DNA of 64,000 nt from Microbacterium sp. RURRCA19A (GCF_900156455.1 NZ_FTNQ01000001.1:992001-1056000), one strand, 5' to 3'; counted from the stretch's first letter, positions 37,252-47,261 are shown. Numbers and translations: made by a program. Notes: generated by a model not told the origin, from the sequence alone.

Positions 37252-37358
37252 GCAGATCGCAGACGAAGAGACACCAGCGGTTCGGGAGACTGCAGCCGAG
37301 ACCGGGTTCGCGATGTGTTGCGGATTTCGCAGGTGGTGCAGAGGCTCAGATTCGCGTG

Positions 37359-38291
37359 CTAGGCGGAACCCTCTGCGGGCTTCACTGTACCACCCTTGAC
37401 GTCGACGGCGAGCATGAGCGCCTGCCACGGGGTGTCGACGATCGATGAGGTGAGGTCTGCAGCCGCGACGCGTTGACCCGGGCCGTCCGCGAGCACGAGC
37501 ACGCTCGGCCCCGCGCCCGACACGACCGCCGCGTACCCCTCTGCCCGGAGCGCCCGCACGAGACGGTCGGTCTCGGGCATCGCCTGAGCGCGGTAGTTCT
37601 GGTGCAGTTTGTCTTCGGTGGCCGCCATCAGCAGCTCGGGGCTCTGAGTCATCGCCGCGATCAGCAGCGCCGAGCGTGAGACGTTGAAGACGGCGTCCTC
37701 GCGCGGCACCTGCAGGGGCTGCAGGCTCCGGGCGACGGCGGTCGACATCGTGAATCCCGGCACCAGCACCAGCGGCGAGACACCGCGGTGCACGATGAGC
37801 TGCTTGTGCTGGGGGCCGGTGGCATCCATCCACGCGATCGTGAGGCCGCCGAACAGCCCCGGGGCGACGTTGTCGGGATGACCCTCCATCTCGGTCGCCA
37901 GGCGCAGCAGGTCGACGTCGCTGAAAGCGACCTCGCCGTCGAGCAGGCCCTTCGCGGCCAGGATGCCGGCGACGACCGCCGCACCCGACGAGCCCATGCC
38001 GCGCCCGTGCGGGATGACGTTGTGCGCGACGAGACGCAGGCCGGGGAGCTCGCGCCCCACCGAGGCGTACGTGTGCGCGATCGCACGCACCACCAGGTGC
38101 GACGCGTCACGCGGGACGTCGGCCGTCCCTTCACCGGAGACCTCGATCTCGAGGCGCCCCGGCTCGAGCGCCTCCACTGTGAGCTCGTCGTAGACGCTCA
38201 ACGCCAGCCCGAGCGTGTCGAACCCCGGACCGAGATTGGCGCTGGTCGCCGGGACGCGGACCGCGACCCGGCGTCCGAGGGCTGTCGTCAC
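37359..38291 (-). CDS. thrB: homoserine kinase
   Basis: GHMP kinase, 310 residues, phosphorylating homoserine to O-phosphohomoserine for ThrC. Seen: [20 protein letters not shown] at the N-terminus and the ATP loop [20 protein letters not shown] near residue 90; [11 protein letters not shown] is the third GHMP motif. GTG start overlaps the thrC stop (GTGA). Last gene of the hom-thrC-thrB set; 152 bp of leader separate it from rho. Confidence 0.96.
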   Translation of the reverse strand: MTTALGRRVAVRVPATSANLGPGFDTLGLALSVYDELTVEALEPGRLEIEVSGEGTADVPRDASHLVVRAIAHTYASVGRELPGLRLVAHNVIPHGRGMGSSGAAVVAGILAAKGLLDGEVAFSDVDLLRLATEMEGHPDNVAPGLFGGLTIAWMDATGPQHKQLIVHRGVSPLVLVPGFTMSTAVARSLQPLQVPREDAVFNVSRSALLIAAMTQSPELLMAATEDKLHQNYRAQAMPETDRLVRALRAEGYAAVVSGAGPSVLVLADGPGQRVAAADLTSSIVDTPWQALMLAVDVKGGTVKPAEGSA

Positions 38292-39370
38292 TCGGCCACC
38301 GGCTTCAGGTCGAGGACCGAGGCGACCTCCGAGGTGGTGGCATCGACGACGGTGGGCTGCACGTCGGTGCCGTCGGCCTTGCGCAGAGCCCACTGCGGGT
38401 CCTTCAGGCCGTGGCCGGTGACGGTCAGCACGACCTTGGCGCCCGCGGGCACGATGCCGGCCTCGGCGCGGTCCAGCAGGCCTGCGACGCTGATCGCCGA
38501 GGCGGGCTCGACGAAGACGCCCACCTCGCCGGCGAGGATCTTCTGGGCCTCGAGGATGCCGGCATCCTCGATCGCGCCGAACCAACCGTCGGTGGCATCC
38601 CGGGCCTCGAGGGCGAGGTGCCAGGAGGCGGGGTTGCCGATGCGGATCGCGCTGGCGATGGTCTCGGGGTTCTTCACGACCTCGCCGCGCACGAGCGGCG
38701 CGGAACCGGCGGCCTGGAAGCCGAACATGCGCGGGACGCGCGTGGACACGCCGCGGTCGGCCTCTTCGCGGTAACCGCGCGAGTAGGCGGTGTAGTTGCC
38801 GGCGTTGCCGACGGGGATGAAGTGGAAGTCGGGAGCGTCGCCGAGCTGCTCGACGACCTCGTACGCGGCGGTCTTCTGTCCCTCGATGCGGTCGGGGTTG
38901 ACCGAGTTGACCAGGTGCACCGGGTAGTGGTCGGCGAGCTCGCGCGCGATTTCGAGGCAGTCGTCGAAGTTGCCGCGGATCTGGATGAGGCGACCGTTGT
39001 GCGCGACGGCCTGGCTGAGCTTGCCCATCGCGATCTTGCCCTCGGGCACGAGCACCGCAGCGGTGATCCCGGCGTGGGCGGCGTAGGCCGCGGCCGACGC
39101 CGAGGTGTTGCCGGTCGACGCGCAGATGACGGCCTTCGCGCCGTGCTCGACGGCGCGCGAGAGCGCCACCGTCATGCCGCGGTCCTTGAACGAGCCGGTG
39201 GGGTTCATGCCCTCGAACTTCACCCACACGTCCGCACCCGTGCGGCGCGACAGAGCCGGAGCGGGGATGAGGGGGGTGCCGCCCTCGCCCAGCGTCACGA
39301 CGGTGGAGGCGTCGGTGACCCCCAGACGGTCGGCGTACTCGCGGAGGACTCCGCGCCAGACGTGTGCCAT
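38288..39370 (-). CDS. thrC: threonine synthase
   Basis: PLP enzyme, 360 residues, converting O-phosphohomoserine to threonine. The PLP Lys lies in [12 protein letters not shown] near residue 60; [19 protein letters not shown] is the phosphate-binding loop. ATG 39370 has GGAAGGGA upstream and is one base after the hom stop. It overlaps thrB. Confidence 0.96.
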   Translation of the reverse strand: MAHVWRGVLREYADRLGVTDASTVVTLGEGGTPLIPAPALSRRTGADVWVKFEGMNPTGSFKDRGMTVALSRAVEHGAKAVICASTGNTSASAAAYAAHAGITAAVLVPEGKIAMGKLSQAVAHNGRLIQIRGNFDDCLEIARELADHYPVHLVNSVNPDRIEGQKTAAYEVVEQLGDAPDFHFIPVGNAGNYTAYSRGYREEADRGVSTRVPRMFGFQAAGSAPLVRGEVVKNPETIASAIRIGNPASWHLALEARDATDGWFGAIEDAGILEAQKILAGEVGVFVEPASAISVAGLLDRAEAGIVPAGAKVVLTVTGHGLKDPQWALRKADGTDVQPTVVDATTSEVASVLDLKPVAE

Positions 39371-39371
39371 G

Positions 39372-40703
39372 TCAGTTCCCTTCCACACGCAGTACGGAGA
39401 CCACGCGCTCGACGACGCCGCTCGCGGCGAGACGCTCGACGGTCTCGCTCAGATCTTGCTCACGGGCCTGATGTGTTCCGATGACCAGACGCGCAGAACC
39501 ACCGGCGGCGGGGTTCTCGGCATCCGATTCGATGGTGGTCTGCTCGACGGTCGCGATCGACACCCGACCCTCGCTGAGGATGCCGGCGACCGTGGCGAGC
39601 ACGCCCGGCTGGTCGTTCACCTCGAGCGTGATCTGGTACCGCGTGATGACGCGGCCGATCGGCACCGTCGGGAGGTTGGCGCGCGTGGACTCGCCGACGC
39701 CCACTCCCCCGGCGATGTGCCGACGGGCGGCCGAGACGACGTCGCCGAGGACCGCCGACGCGGTCTGCACGCCGCCGGCGCCCGCACCGTAGAACATGAG
39801 GTCTCCGGCGGCCTCGGCCTGCACGAACACGGCGTTGTTGGCGCCGTGGACGCTGGCCAGGGGGTGCGTCCGGTCGACCAGCGCCGGGTAGACGCGCACC
39901 GAGATCGACTCGGTCGACTCGCCCTCGCCCGCGGCCAGACGCTCGCACACGGCGAGGAGCTTGATCACGTAGCCGGCGTGGCGTGCGGACTCGATCATCG
40001 CGGCGTCGATCTGCGTGATGCCCTCACGGTGCACGGCATCCAGCGGGACCGTCGTGTGGAACGCCAGGCTCGCCAGGATCGCGGCCTTCTGCGCGGCGTC
40101 GTAGCCCTCGACGTCGGCGGTGGGGTCGGCCTCGGCGTAGCCGAGGGCCTGGGCCTGGGCGAGGACGTCACCGAAGTCGGCGCCCTCGGTGTCCATACGG
40201 TCGAGGATGTAGTTCGTCGTGCCGTTGACGATGCCCATGATGCGCACGACCCGGTCACCGGCGAGCGAGTCGCGCAGCGGCCGGATGATCGGGATCGCGC
40301 CCGCGGCGGCGGCCTCGTAGTAGACCTCGGCGCCGACCTGGTCGGCGGCCTCGAAGATCTCCGAGCCGTGCGTGGCCAGCAGCGCCTTGTTGGCGGTGAC
40401 GACATCGGCGCCCGAGTTGATGGCCTGCAGCACCTGGCTGCGTGCCGGCTCGATGCCCCCCATCAGCTCGATGACGATGTCGGAGCCGTTGATGAGGGTC
40501 TCGGCGTCGGTCGTGAACAGCTCGCGGGGCAGGTCGGTGTCGCGCTTGCCGTCGAGATTCCGGACGGCGATGCCGGCGAGCTCGAGGTTCGCCCCGGCGC
40601 GGTCGGCGAGTTCGGCTCGGTGCTTGAGCAGCAGGTCGGCGACCTGCGAGCCGACGGCACCGGCGCCCAGCAGCGCGACGCGCAGCGTGCGGTAGTCGGT
40701 CAT
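39372..40703 (-). CDS. hom: homoserine dehydrogenase
   Basis: NAD(P)-dependent reduction of aspartate semialdehyde to homoserine, 443 residues. The N-terminal Rossmann motif is [16 protein letters not shown], and the catalytic region holds [16 protein letters not shown] and [18 protein letters not shown]-terminal ACT domain (about 360-435, [20 protein letters not shown]) predicts threonine feedback inhibition. The ATG overlaps the lysA stop (ATGA). Confidence 0.96.
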   Translation of the reverse strand: MTDYRTLRVALLGAGAVGSQVADLLLKHRAELADRAGANLELAGIAVRNLDGKRDTDLPRELFTTDAETLINGSDIVIELMGGIEPARSQVLQAINSGADVVTANKALLATHGSEIFEAADQVGAEVYYEAAAAGAIPIIRPLRDSLAGDRVVRIMGIVNGTTNYILDRMDTEGADFGDVLAQAQALGYAEADPTADVEGYDAAQKAAILASLAFHTTVPLDAVHREGITQIDAAMIESARHAGYVIKLLAVCERLAAGEGESTESISVRVYPALVDRTHPLASVHGANNAVFVQAEAAGDLMFYGAGAGGVQTASAVLGDVVSAARRHIAGGVGVGESTRANLPTVPIGRVITRYQITLEVNDQPGVLATVAGILSEGRVSIATVEQTTIESDAENPAAGGSARLVIGTHQAREQDLSETVERLAASGVVERVVSVLRVEGN

Positions 40704-42130
40704 TCGGTGTCTCCGTGGGGTGTGGCGGTCGAGGAGGATGCCGCGACGCCGACGTCGCGGGCGAGCAGATCGTCGATGGTCTCGCCGCGGACGATCACGC
40801 GGGCCCGCCCGTCCCGGACGGCCACGACCGGCGGGCGGGGCGTGTAGTTGTAGTTGCTCGCGAGGGAGAAGCAGTAGGCGCCGGTCGCCGGAACCGCGAG
40901 GAGATCTCCAGGAACGACGTCGGACGGAAGGTACTCGGCATCCACGACGATGTCCCCCGACTCGCAGTGGTGTCCCACGACCCGCGAGAGAGCGGGGGCC
41001 GCGGCGCTCGTCCGCGACACGATCCGGGCCGAGAAGTCGGCGCCGTAGAGGGCGGGACGCGCGTTGTCGCTCATGCCGCCGTCGACGCTGACGTAGGTGC
41101 GCTCGAGATCATCCCCGACGGTGACCTTCTTCACGGTCCCGACTTCGTAGAGCGTGACGCCCGCCTGCCCGACGATGACCCGGCCGGGCTCGCACGCGAC
41201 GTCGGGCATGTCGATGCCGCGCACGGCGCACTCGTCGGCGATGGCGTCGAGGATGCCGTCGGCGATCTCCTCGATGGGACGGGGGTCGTCGACCGAGGTG
41301 TACGAGATGCCGAAGCCGCCGCCGACGTTGAGCACGGGGATCTCTCCCCCGGCGAGGAGTTCGGCGTGCAGGTCGACCAGACGGGCGGCCGACTCACGGA
41401 AGCCGGAGGAGTCGAAGATCTGCGAACCGATGTGAGCGTGCAAGCCGACGAAACGGAGGCTCGTCAGCTCGCGGATCCGAGCGACGGCCTCGGCCGCCAC
41501 CTCGAGCGAGAAGCCGAACTTCTGGTCTTCGTGGGCGGTGGCGAGGAACGCGTGCGTCTCGGCATGGACTCCGGTGCGCACACGCACCAGCACCGACTGG
41601 ACCGCACCGCGGCGCTCCGCGATCGCGGCGAGACGCTCGATCTCGACGGGGCTGTCGACGACGACCGAGCCGATGCCGACCTCGACGGCGCGCTCGAGCT
41701 CGGCGACGCTCTTGTTGTTGCCGTGGAATCCCAGGCGCGCGGGGTCCGCGCCGGCGGCGAGCGCGACCTCGAGCTCTCCGCGCGTGCACACGTCGACCGC
41801 GAGACCCTCGTCGGTCACCCAGCGCACGACCTCGGTGGACAGGAAGGCCTTGCCCGCGTAGTAGACGCGGGACCGGATGCCATGGCGCTCAGCCGCCGCG
41901 GAGAACGCGGCGCGGGCGCGACGGGCGTGCGCGCGGACCTCGTCCTCGTCGAGGACGTACAGCGGCGTTCCGAAACGGTCGCGTAGATCGAACACCGACA
42001 CCCCGCCGATCTCGACGGAGCCGTCATCGACGCGGTGGGCCGACGAGGGCCAGACGGAGGCGACGAGCTCGTTCGCTTCGGCCGGGGCGGTGAGCCACTC
42101 GGGCACGAGCGCGGAGTGCGAGGCGGACAC
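40700..42130 (-). CDS. lysA: diaminopimelate decarboxylase
   Basis: Makes L-lysine from meso-diaminopimelate; PLP enzyme of 476 residues. The PLP Lys is in VYYAGKAFLSTEVVRW near residue 90. HAHIGSQIFDSSGF and CEPGRVIVGQAG are family motifs, and the residues donated across the dimer interface include HHCESGDI. The start is taken as GTG 42130, without a clear ribosome site; translation may begin a few codons later. A palindrome and TAGACT upstream mark its promoter. Lysine is likely also needed for the cell wall. Confidence 0.94.
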   Translation of the reverse strand: MSASHSALVPEWLTAPAEANELVASVWPSSAHRVDDGSVEIGGVSVFDLRDRFGTPLYVLDEDEVRAHARRARAAFSAAAERHGIRSRVYYAGKAFLSTEVVRWVTDEGLAVDVCTRGELEVALAAGADPARLGFHGNNKSVAELERAVEVGIGSVVVDSPVEIERLAAIAERRGAVQSVLVRVRTGVHAETHAFLATAHEDQKFGFSLEVAAEAVARIRELTSLRFVGLHAHIGSQIFDSSGFRESAARLVDLHAELLAGGEIPVLNVGGGFGISYTSVDDPRPIEEIADGILDAIADECAVRGIDMPDVACEPGRVIVGQAGVTLYEVGTVKKVTVGDDLERTYVSVDGGMSDNARPALYGADFSARIVSRTSAAAPALSRVVGHHCESGDIVVDAEYLPSDVVPGDLLAVPATGAYCFSLASNYNYTPRPPVVAVRDGRARVIVRGETIDDLLARDVGVAASSSTATPHGDTE

Positions 42131-42219
42131 GGAGGAACCAATCGGGTTTTGCGGCGACGCGACGGCCGCGGATCACGGCTCCTGCCCCCGCGGGGCGTCA
42201 CGCGACGGGCAGTCCTTGC

Positions 42220-42242
42220 AGTCTAGGGCACGGCATATGCCG
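42220..42242 (-). promoter_or_regulatory. lysA promoter with 12-bp perfect palindrome
   Basis: Minus-strand TAGACT (42220-42225) is the minus-10 candidate. CGGCATATGCCG, a perfect palindrome at 42231-42242, covers the spacer and minus-35 area, where a repressor could block polymerase. The predicted leader is about 80 nt and includes the self-complementary CCCCGCGGGG. Confidence 0.45.
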
Positions 42243-42277
42243 CCCCCGTCCCATGCGGTGCGGCCGGGCCGACCGGG

Positions 42278-43048
42278 TCAGCCGCAGGTGCCGTTCTGCT
42301 GCAGCGCCGGATCGCTGAGCAGTCGACCGTCGATGGCGAAGGTCGCCACCACGTCCTGCCCCTGGACGCTCACCGAATCCAGCGTCAGACCGGCGGGAAG
42401 GCGGTCGGCGATGCACAGGCTCCACGTCTTCAGCGCCGCGTCCGCGACGCCGCCGAGCTGCCCGCGCAGGGCGTCGGCGTCGAGACGGTTGCCCCCGAGG
42501 TCGAACGACGTGGGTGTCAGCGTGAGGTCACCGTCGGCCGCCCCGGGGGTGGCGGAGATCCCCACCGGGATCGACACGCCGAACACCGAGAACTGCGTCG
42601 ACAGCGTCACGTCCGGTGCGGCGGTGTCGACCGTGTCGGCCGGGAAGTCGGGGATCTGCGCGAGGAGGCCACGCAGCTGATCGGGGTTCAGGCGCACGGA
42701 GGCCGATCCCCCGGCCGCCGGAGCGTCGCCCGCGACGGGAACGTCCTGCAGGTCGACGCGGACGTCGCCGTTCAGCGGGCCGAGCGCCACGTCGGCCGCG
42801 GAGACCACCACCTGGTCGAGGCGGCCCTTCAACAACTGGGGCAGCACGATGCCGGGTACCTCGACGTCGACCTGCTGGTCGGCGGAGAGGCCGACCTGTT
42901 GCACGACGAGCGACCGCACGGTGCTCGCGACCGCCGATCGCGCGATGGCCTCCGCCGCCACCAGCAGACCCGCGATCACGACGACGATGATCGTCACGAC
43001 CGCGATCGTGCGTCCGCCGCGTCGGCGGGGGCGCGTGGCATCCACCAT
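42278..43048 (-). CDS. DUF2993 (LmeA-like) exported lipid-binding protein
   Basis: 256 residues. A basic N-terminus is followed by one membrane helix or uncleaved signal (about 14-36, IAVVTIIVVVIAGLLVAAEA), then an all-extracytoplasmic DUF2993 domain with VDVEVPGIVLPQLLKGRLDQ, the stretch typical of the family. Mycobacterial LmeA of this family binds phosphoinositides and affects lipomannan elongation; the role here is inferred from that. It lies between argS and lysA, with its ATG 2 bases past the argS stop. Confidence 0.85.
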   Translation of the reverse strand: MVDATRPRRRGGRTIAVVTIIVVVIAGLLVAAEAIARSAVASTVRSLVVQQVGLSADQQVDVEVPGIVLPQLLKGRLDQVVVSAADVALGPLNGDVRVDLQDVPVAGDAPAAGGSASVRLNPDQLRGLLAQIPDFPADTVDTAAPDVTLSTQFSVFGVSIPVGISATPGAADGDLTLTPTSFDLGGNRLDADALRGQLGGVADAALKTWSLCIADRLPAGLTLDSVSVQGQDVVATFAIDGRLLSDPALQQNGTCG

Positions 43049-43050
43049 GG

Positions 43051-44715
43051 CTACATGCGCTCCGGAGCGCCGACACCCAACAGGTCGAGACCGTTGCGCA
43101 GCACCTGACCGGTCGCGTCGTTCAGCCAGAGACGGGTGCGGTGCACGGATTCGACCGGGGCCTCGCCGAGCGGGATCACGCGGCAGTTGTCGTACCACCG
43201 GTGGTAGAGGCCCGCGAGCTCCTCGAGGTAGCGGGCGACTCGGTGCGGCTCGCGGACCTCGGCGGCGTAGGCCACCACGCGCGGATACTCCTGCAGCGCG
43301 CCGAGCAGAGCGGACTCGGTCTCGTGCGCGAGCAGCTCGGGAGCGAACTCCGACCGGTCGACGCCCGAGTCGGCGGCGTTGCGCGCGACGTTGTGGGTGC
43401 GCGCGTGGGCGTACTGCACGTAGAAGACGGGGTTGTCGTTGGTCCGCTTCTGCAGGATCTCGGGGTCGAGCGTCAGGGGCGAATCGGCGGGGTACCGTGC
43501 GAGCGAGTACCGCAGCGCGTCGGTTCCGAGCCATTCCTGCAGGTCGTCGAGCTCGATGATGTTGCCCGCGCGCTTGGACAGCTTGGCGCCGTTGATGGAC
43601 ACGAGCTGCCCGATGAGCACCTCGATGTCCTTCTCGGGGTCGTCGCCGGCGGCGCCCGCGAGCGCCTTCAGGCGGTGGACGTAGCCGTGATGGTCGGCAC
43701 CGAGGAGGTAGATCTTGTGCGCGAAACCGCGGTCGCCCTTGTTGAGGTAGTACGCGGCATCCGCGGCGAAGTAGGTGTACTCGCCGTTCGACCGACGGAT
43801 CACGCGGTCTTTGTCGTCGCCGAAGTCGGTCGTGCGCACCCAGACGGCGCCCTCGTCGTCGAAGACGTGTCCCTGCTCGCGGAGGCGGTCGACGGCCTCG
43901 TCGACGAGGCTCGGCCGACCGTCCGCGCGTGCGTGGAGCGTGCGCTCCGAGAACCACACGTCGAAGTGCACGTTGAAGCGCTCGAGCGAGGCCTGGATCT
44001 CGCCGAGCTGGAACCCGTAGGCCAGTTCGGTCGCGACCGCGATCTGCTCGGCGCGGTCGAGCTCGCGGATGTCGGCGCGCGCGGCCGCCACCCGCTCGGC
44101 GAGGTCGGCGATGTACGCGCCGCCGTAGCCGTCGTCGGGGGTGGGCTCGCCGTGGAGCGCGGCGACGACCGAACGGCCGAAGCGCTCCATCTGGGCGCCC
44201 GCGTCGTTGATGTAGAACTCCCGCACGAGCGTGGCCCCGCTGGCCAGCAGCACGCGGGCGATCGCGTCGCCCAGGGCCGCCCAGCGCGTGTGGCCGATGT
44301 GCAGCGGCCCCGTCGGGTTCGCGCTCACGAACTCGAGGTTGATCGTGTTGCCGCGCTGCGAGTCGTTCGTGCCGAACGCCGCACCCTGCTCGACGATCGT
44401 CTTCGCGAGGGCGCCTGCCGCGGCGGCATCCAGGCGGATGTTGATGAACCCGGGTCCGGCGACCTCGACGCTCGCGATGCCGTCGACACTCCCGAGGCCC
44501 GCCGCGATCTCGGCGGCGAACTCGCGCGGGTGGGCACCGACGACCTTCGACAGCTTCAGGGCCGCGTTGGACGCCCAGTCACCGTGGTCACGGTTCTTCG
44601 GCCGCTCGAGAGGGAGGTCGGCAGCGGTGATCCCCGCGGACGAACCCTCACGTCGCGCCTCCGCGAGCGGGGCGATGACGGCGAGCAGGGTGGCGGAGAG
44701 GGCTGCGGGATCCAT
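43051..44715 (-). CDS. argS: arginyl-tRNA synthetase
   Basis: Class I synthetase, 554 residues. The HIGH motif is PTGPLHIGHTRWAALGD near residue 130. The KMSKS motif is degenerate (AKLSKRAGN) near residue 385, as expected for ArgRS. An N-terminal Arg-tRNA recognition domain and a C-terminal anticodon domain with the usual LLGVGAPERM end are present. The head of the argS-lysA-hom-thr block; TAGAAT lies 9 nt before the ATG. Confidence 0.97.
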   Translation of the reverse strand: MDPAALSATLLAVIAPLAEARREGSSAGITAADLPLERPKNRDHGDWASNAALKLSKVVGAHPREFAAEIAAGLGSVDGIASVEVAGPGFINIRLDAAAAGALAKTIVEQGAAFGTNDSQRGNTINLEFVSANPTGPLHIGHTRWAALGDAIARVLLASGATLVREFYINDAGAQMERFGRSVVAALHGEPTPDDGYGGAYIADLAERVAAARADIRELDRAEQIAVATELAYGFQLGEIQASLERFNVHFDVWFSERTLHARADGRPSLVDEAVDRLREQGHVFDDEGAVWVRTTDFGDDKDRVIRRSNGEYTYFAADAAYYLNKGDRGFAHKIYLLGADHHGYVHRLKALAGAAGDDPEKDIEVLIGQLVSINGAKLSKRAGNIIELDDLQEWLGTDALRYSLARYPADSPLTLDPEILQKRTNDNPVFYVQYAHARTHNVARNAADSGVDRSEFAPELLAHETESALLGALQEYPRVVAYAAEVREPHRVARYLEELAGLYHRWYDNCRVIPLGEAPVESVHRTRLWLNDATGQVLRNGLDLLGVGAPERM

Positions 44716-44724
44716 AACCCTGCA

Positions 44725-44730
44725 ATTCTA
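44725..44730 (-). promoter_or_regulatory. minus-10 element (TAGAAT) for argS
   Basis: TAGAAT on the minus strand, 9 nt before the ATG; the leader would be only a few bases. Confidence 0.45.
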
Positions 44731-44754
44731 GGCCGAGGCGCCCGAGGCCTGGAT

Positions 44755-45612
44755 TCAGCCGATCTGCACCAGGGTTTCGTGGTCGTCGGGGGTCGTGGCA
44801 TCCGTCGTCTCGTCGTCCAGGACCGCGTCGACGTACATCCGCTCGAGGCCGACGTATCCGCCGTGATAGCTGAGGAACGCGCAGTCGGCGGCGTCGCGGC
44901 CGGTCGCGATGCGCACGAGCGAGCGCCGGTCGGACAGGCGCGTCGCGTCGATGACGTACCAGGCGCCGTCGAGGTACGCCTCCGCGACGGCGTGGAAGTC
45001 CATGGGCTCGAGTCCGGGCGCGTAGCACGCGGCGTAGCGGGCGGGCATGTCCATCGCCCGCAGGAGCGCGATCACGACGTGGGCGTAGTCGCGGCACACG
45101 CCCTGGCCGGTCATGAGGGTCGTGACCGCGCTGTCGGTACCGAGGCTGAGCCCGGGCGTGTAGGTGACGCTGGATGCCACGAAGGTCGAGACCGCCGCGA
45201 TGAGCTCCGCCCCGGCGAGCCCGCGGAACTGCCGACGCGCTTGGGCGAACACCTCGTCGGACTGGCAGTACCGGCTGGGCCGCAGGTAGGTGATGGTCTC
45301 GAGGTCGCTCGTGTGCAGCGTCGGCGACGCCCCGGTGACCACCGCTTCGTACCGCACCGAGAGCGGCCCCTGCTCGCCGGAGAGGCGGTGCAGGCGACTG
45401 CCGGACTGGTCGACGATCTCGGTCGGCGTGTACACGCGATCGCCACTCGAGAAGGTCAATTGCTCGCTCGCGAGCGGCACTCCCTGGGCGGCGGTGATCT
45501 GGAAGATGAGGTCGACGGAGGACCCCAGATCGAGGTCGAGTTCAGCGGTCACTCGGCGCGGCACCGGGCAATCCTCGCACGGCGACGGAGGGGTGGGACG
45601 CGGCTCGCTCAT
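44755..45612 (-). CDS. transglutaminase-like cysteine protease-fold protein
   Basis: 285 residues. An N-terminal beta domain (about 15-110) precedes a transglutaminase core with all three catalytic positions: Cys near residue 170 in GQGVCRDYAHVVIALL, His near 205 in MDFHAVAEAYLDG, and Asp near 220 in WYVIDATRL. No signal peptide, so it is probably cytosolic. Such proteins act as peptidases or amidases more often than true crosslinkers. Its ATG overlaps the stop of the lipoprotein gene (ATGA). Confidence 0.88.
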   Translation of the reverse strand: MSEPRPTPPSPCEDCPVPRRVTAELDLDLGSSVDLIFQITAAQGVPLASEQLTFSSGDRVYTPTEIVDQSGSRLHRLSGEQGPLSVRYEAVVTGASPTLHTSDLETITYLRPSRYCQSDEVFAQARRQFRGLAGAELIAAVSTFVASSVTYTPGLSLGTDSAVTTLMTGQGVCRDYAHVVIALLRAMDMPARYAACYAPGLEPMDFHAVAEAYLDGAWYVIDATRLSDRRSLVRIATGRDAADCAFLSYHGGYVGLERMYVDAVLDDETTDATTPDDHETLVQIG

Positions 45613-46091
45613 CCGTCTTTCTTGCCCGGTCCGCCGGGGGTCGTGGTCGAGTCGCTCTTGCCCTTGCCGCCGTTGCCCTTGCCGGAGTTCCCCGACCCCT
45701 TGTCATCGGGCTCGGCAGGGTTCTGAGGCTCGTCGGGAACGGTTCCGTCGTCGCCCACCGCGCTCTGCGTCGGCGCGGGGGTGAACTCGGGCACCGGCTC
45801 CGGGCTCGGTGCGAGAGAGGCGAGGTCGGCTCGGACGGTCGCGATGCGGGACAGGATCGCCTCCGCTTCGGCCGACGTGATCGCGCCGGCGTCGCGCTGC
45901 GCGGTGACGTCGGCCTCGAGCTGGTCCAGCGTCGCCGTCGCGGACGCATAGTCCCCATCCGACGCCTCGCTCGCCAGGTTCTGCACGACACCCTGCCAGG
46001 CGGTCGGCGCGGCGGCCTGCGGGGTGCACCCCGCGAGCGCCAGCCCGGCGGTCAACGCGAGAACGGGGACCAGACCTCGATGGCGCCTCAC
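45609..46091 (-). CDS. small lipoprotein with disordered charged tail
   Basis: 160 residues. Signal peptide with lipobox ALAGC (Cys at residue 21). A helical middle (about 28-90, with TATLDQLEADVTAQRDAGAI) may form a coiled coil. The tail is Pro/Glu/Asp-rich, then Gly/Lys/Ser-rich (GSGNSGKGNGGKGK). No family recognised. The GTG start overlaps the kinase stop (GTGA), and its stop overlaps the transglutaminase-like ATG, so the three are translated together. Confidence 0.8.
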   Translation of the reverse strand: MRRHRGLVPVLALTAGLALAGCTPQAAAPTAWQGVVQNLASEASDGDYASATATLDQLEADVTAQRDAGAITSAEAEAILSRIATVRADLASLAPSPEPVPEFTPAPTQSAVGDDGTVPDEPQNPAEPDDKGSGNSGKGNGGKGKSDSTTTPGGPGKKDG

Positions 46092-47224
46092 TGGCCCACT
46101 TCCTTCCACAGGTCGTCGACGTGCTGGTCCAGCGGGGCCGGGAGCGATGGCAGCGACGGGTCGGACGACGGAGCCGCGGCGGTGACCCCGACCGCCGCAG
46201 CGACGCCACCGACGACGAGGACGGCCGCGAGCACCGAGGCCGCGATGACCGCGCGACGGCCGAGGGTACGCTGCGGCGGTGCCTCCGCGGGAGCGAGCAC
46301 GCGCGTGCGGGTGAGTTCGTCGGGCGCGGGCCCCGCGATGAGCGCCGTCGCACCGAGCGGAGCGGCCGGCGCGGACTCCCCGGGGAGGGAGCGGAACTCG
46401 GCGCCGAGCTCCGCCGCATCCGGTCTCTCCGCCGGGTCGATCGCGGTCATGCGCGACAGGAGGGAACGCCAGTGCCCGGGCAGGTCGTCGGGGATGTCCG
46501 GAGGCGACACCAGCCGGGCCGCGAGCGCCTCGTGCGGTGTGCGGCCGCCGAACGGGCGCCTCCCGGTGAGGGCCTCGAGCAGCACGAGCCCGAGGGAGTA
46601 AACATCGCTCGCCGGGGCGGCCGGCATCCCGCGCGCCTGTTCCGGACTGAGGTACGCGGCGGTTCCGATGACGGTGTCCGCCCGCGTCACGCGCGTGGCG
46701 CCGACGAGCGCGGCGATCCCGAAGTCGGCCAATGTCGCCCGCGCCCGTTCCCCCGCGTGGGCGGGCGGGCGCAGGAGGATGTTCGACGGCTTGACGTCGC
46801 GGTGCACGATGCCGCGGGAGTGGACCACCGATAGGGCTTCCGCGATCTCGCGGCCGTATCGCGCGACGTCGGCGGTCGCGATCGGACCGCGTTCGATCAG
46901 ATCGGTCAGCGTGGGTCCGGCGATGAGCTCCATCGCGAGATACGTGGGTGTCGACGACAGGCGCGCGTCGTAGAGGGTCACCAGCGACGGATGCGACAGC
47001 GAGGCGAGGAGCCGGATCTCGGACCGCACGCGCGCGGCATCCGACGGATCCGCGCCGTCACCGGTCATCACCTTGAGCGCGACGGTGCGTCCGAGCGACG
47101 TGTCCACGGCTTCATAGACGCGCGCGTATCCGCCGGTGCCCAGCACCCGGCCGAGTCGGTAGCGCCCGTCGAAGAGGCCGTCGGTGGCGGGGTCGGCCGG
47201 TTGCGTCGTGTCGGTGTCGGTCAT
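46088..47224 (-). CDS. membrane Ser/Thr protein kinase (PknB-like)
   Basis: 378 residues. Kinase domain about 15-275: glycine loop VLGTGGYARVYEAVD, VAIK-like ALKVMTG, catalytic HRDVKPSNILL near residue 140, LADFGIAALVG, and the SPE-type LSPEQARGMP. A membrane helix lies at about 323-345, then a short outside tail of about 30 residues, with no PASTA repeats. ATG 47224 has GAGGA 6 nt upstream. It is the first gene of a coupled kinase-lipoprotein-transglutaminase set, so the lipoprotein may be its sensor partner (inferred). Confidence 0.92.
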   Translation of the reverse strand: MTDTDTTQPADPATDGLFDGRYRLGRVLGTGGYARVYEAVDTSLGRTVALKVMTGDGADPSDAARVRSEIRLLASLSHPSLVTLYDARLSSTPTYLAMELIAGPTLTDLIERGPIATADVARYGREIAEALSVVHSRGIVHRDVKPSNILLRPPAHAGERARATLADFGIAALVGATRVTRADTVIGTAAYLSPEQARGMPAAPASDVYSLGLVLLEALTGRRPFGGRTPHEALAARLVSPPDIPDDLPGHWRSLLSRMTAIDPAERPDAAELGAEFRSLPGESAPAAPLGATALIAGPAPDELTRTRVLAPAEAPPQRTLGRRAVIAASVLAAVLVVGGVAAAVGVTAAAPSSDPSLPSLPAPLDQHVDDLWKEVGQ

Positions 47225-47261
47225 GCGTGTCCTCAGGGGTCGAACGCCCCCCGCGGAAATG

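Noticed and set aside
34162..37362. 1066-codon open frame on the plus strand opposite rho and prfA
   Set aside because: Antisense shadow of GC-rich coding DNA; its composition (long runs of Arg, Gly, Leu, Val) and lack of domains contrast with the clear rho and prfA frames.
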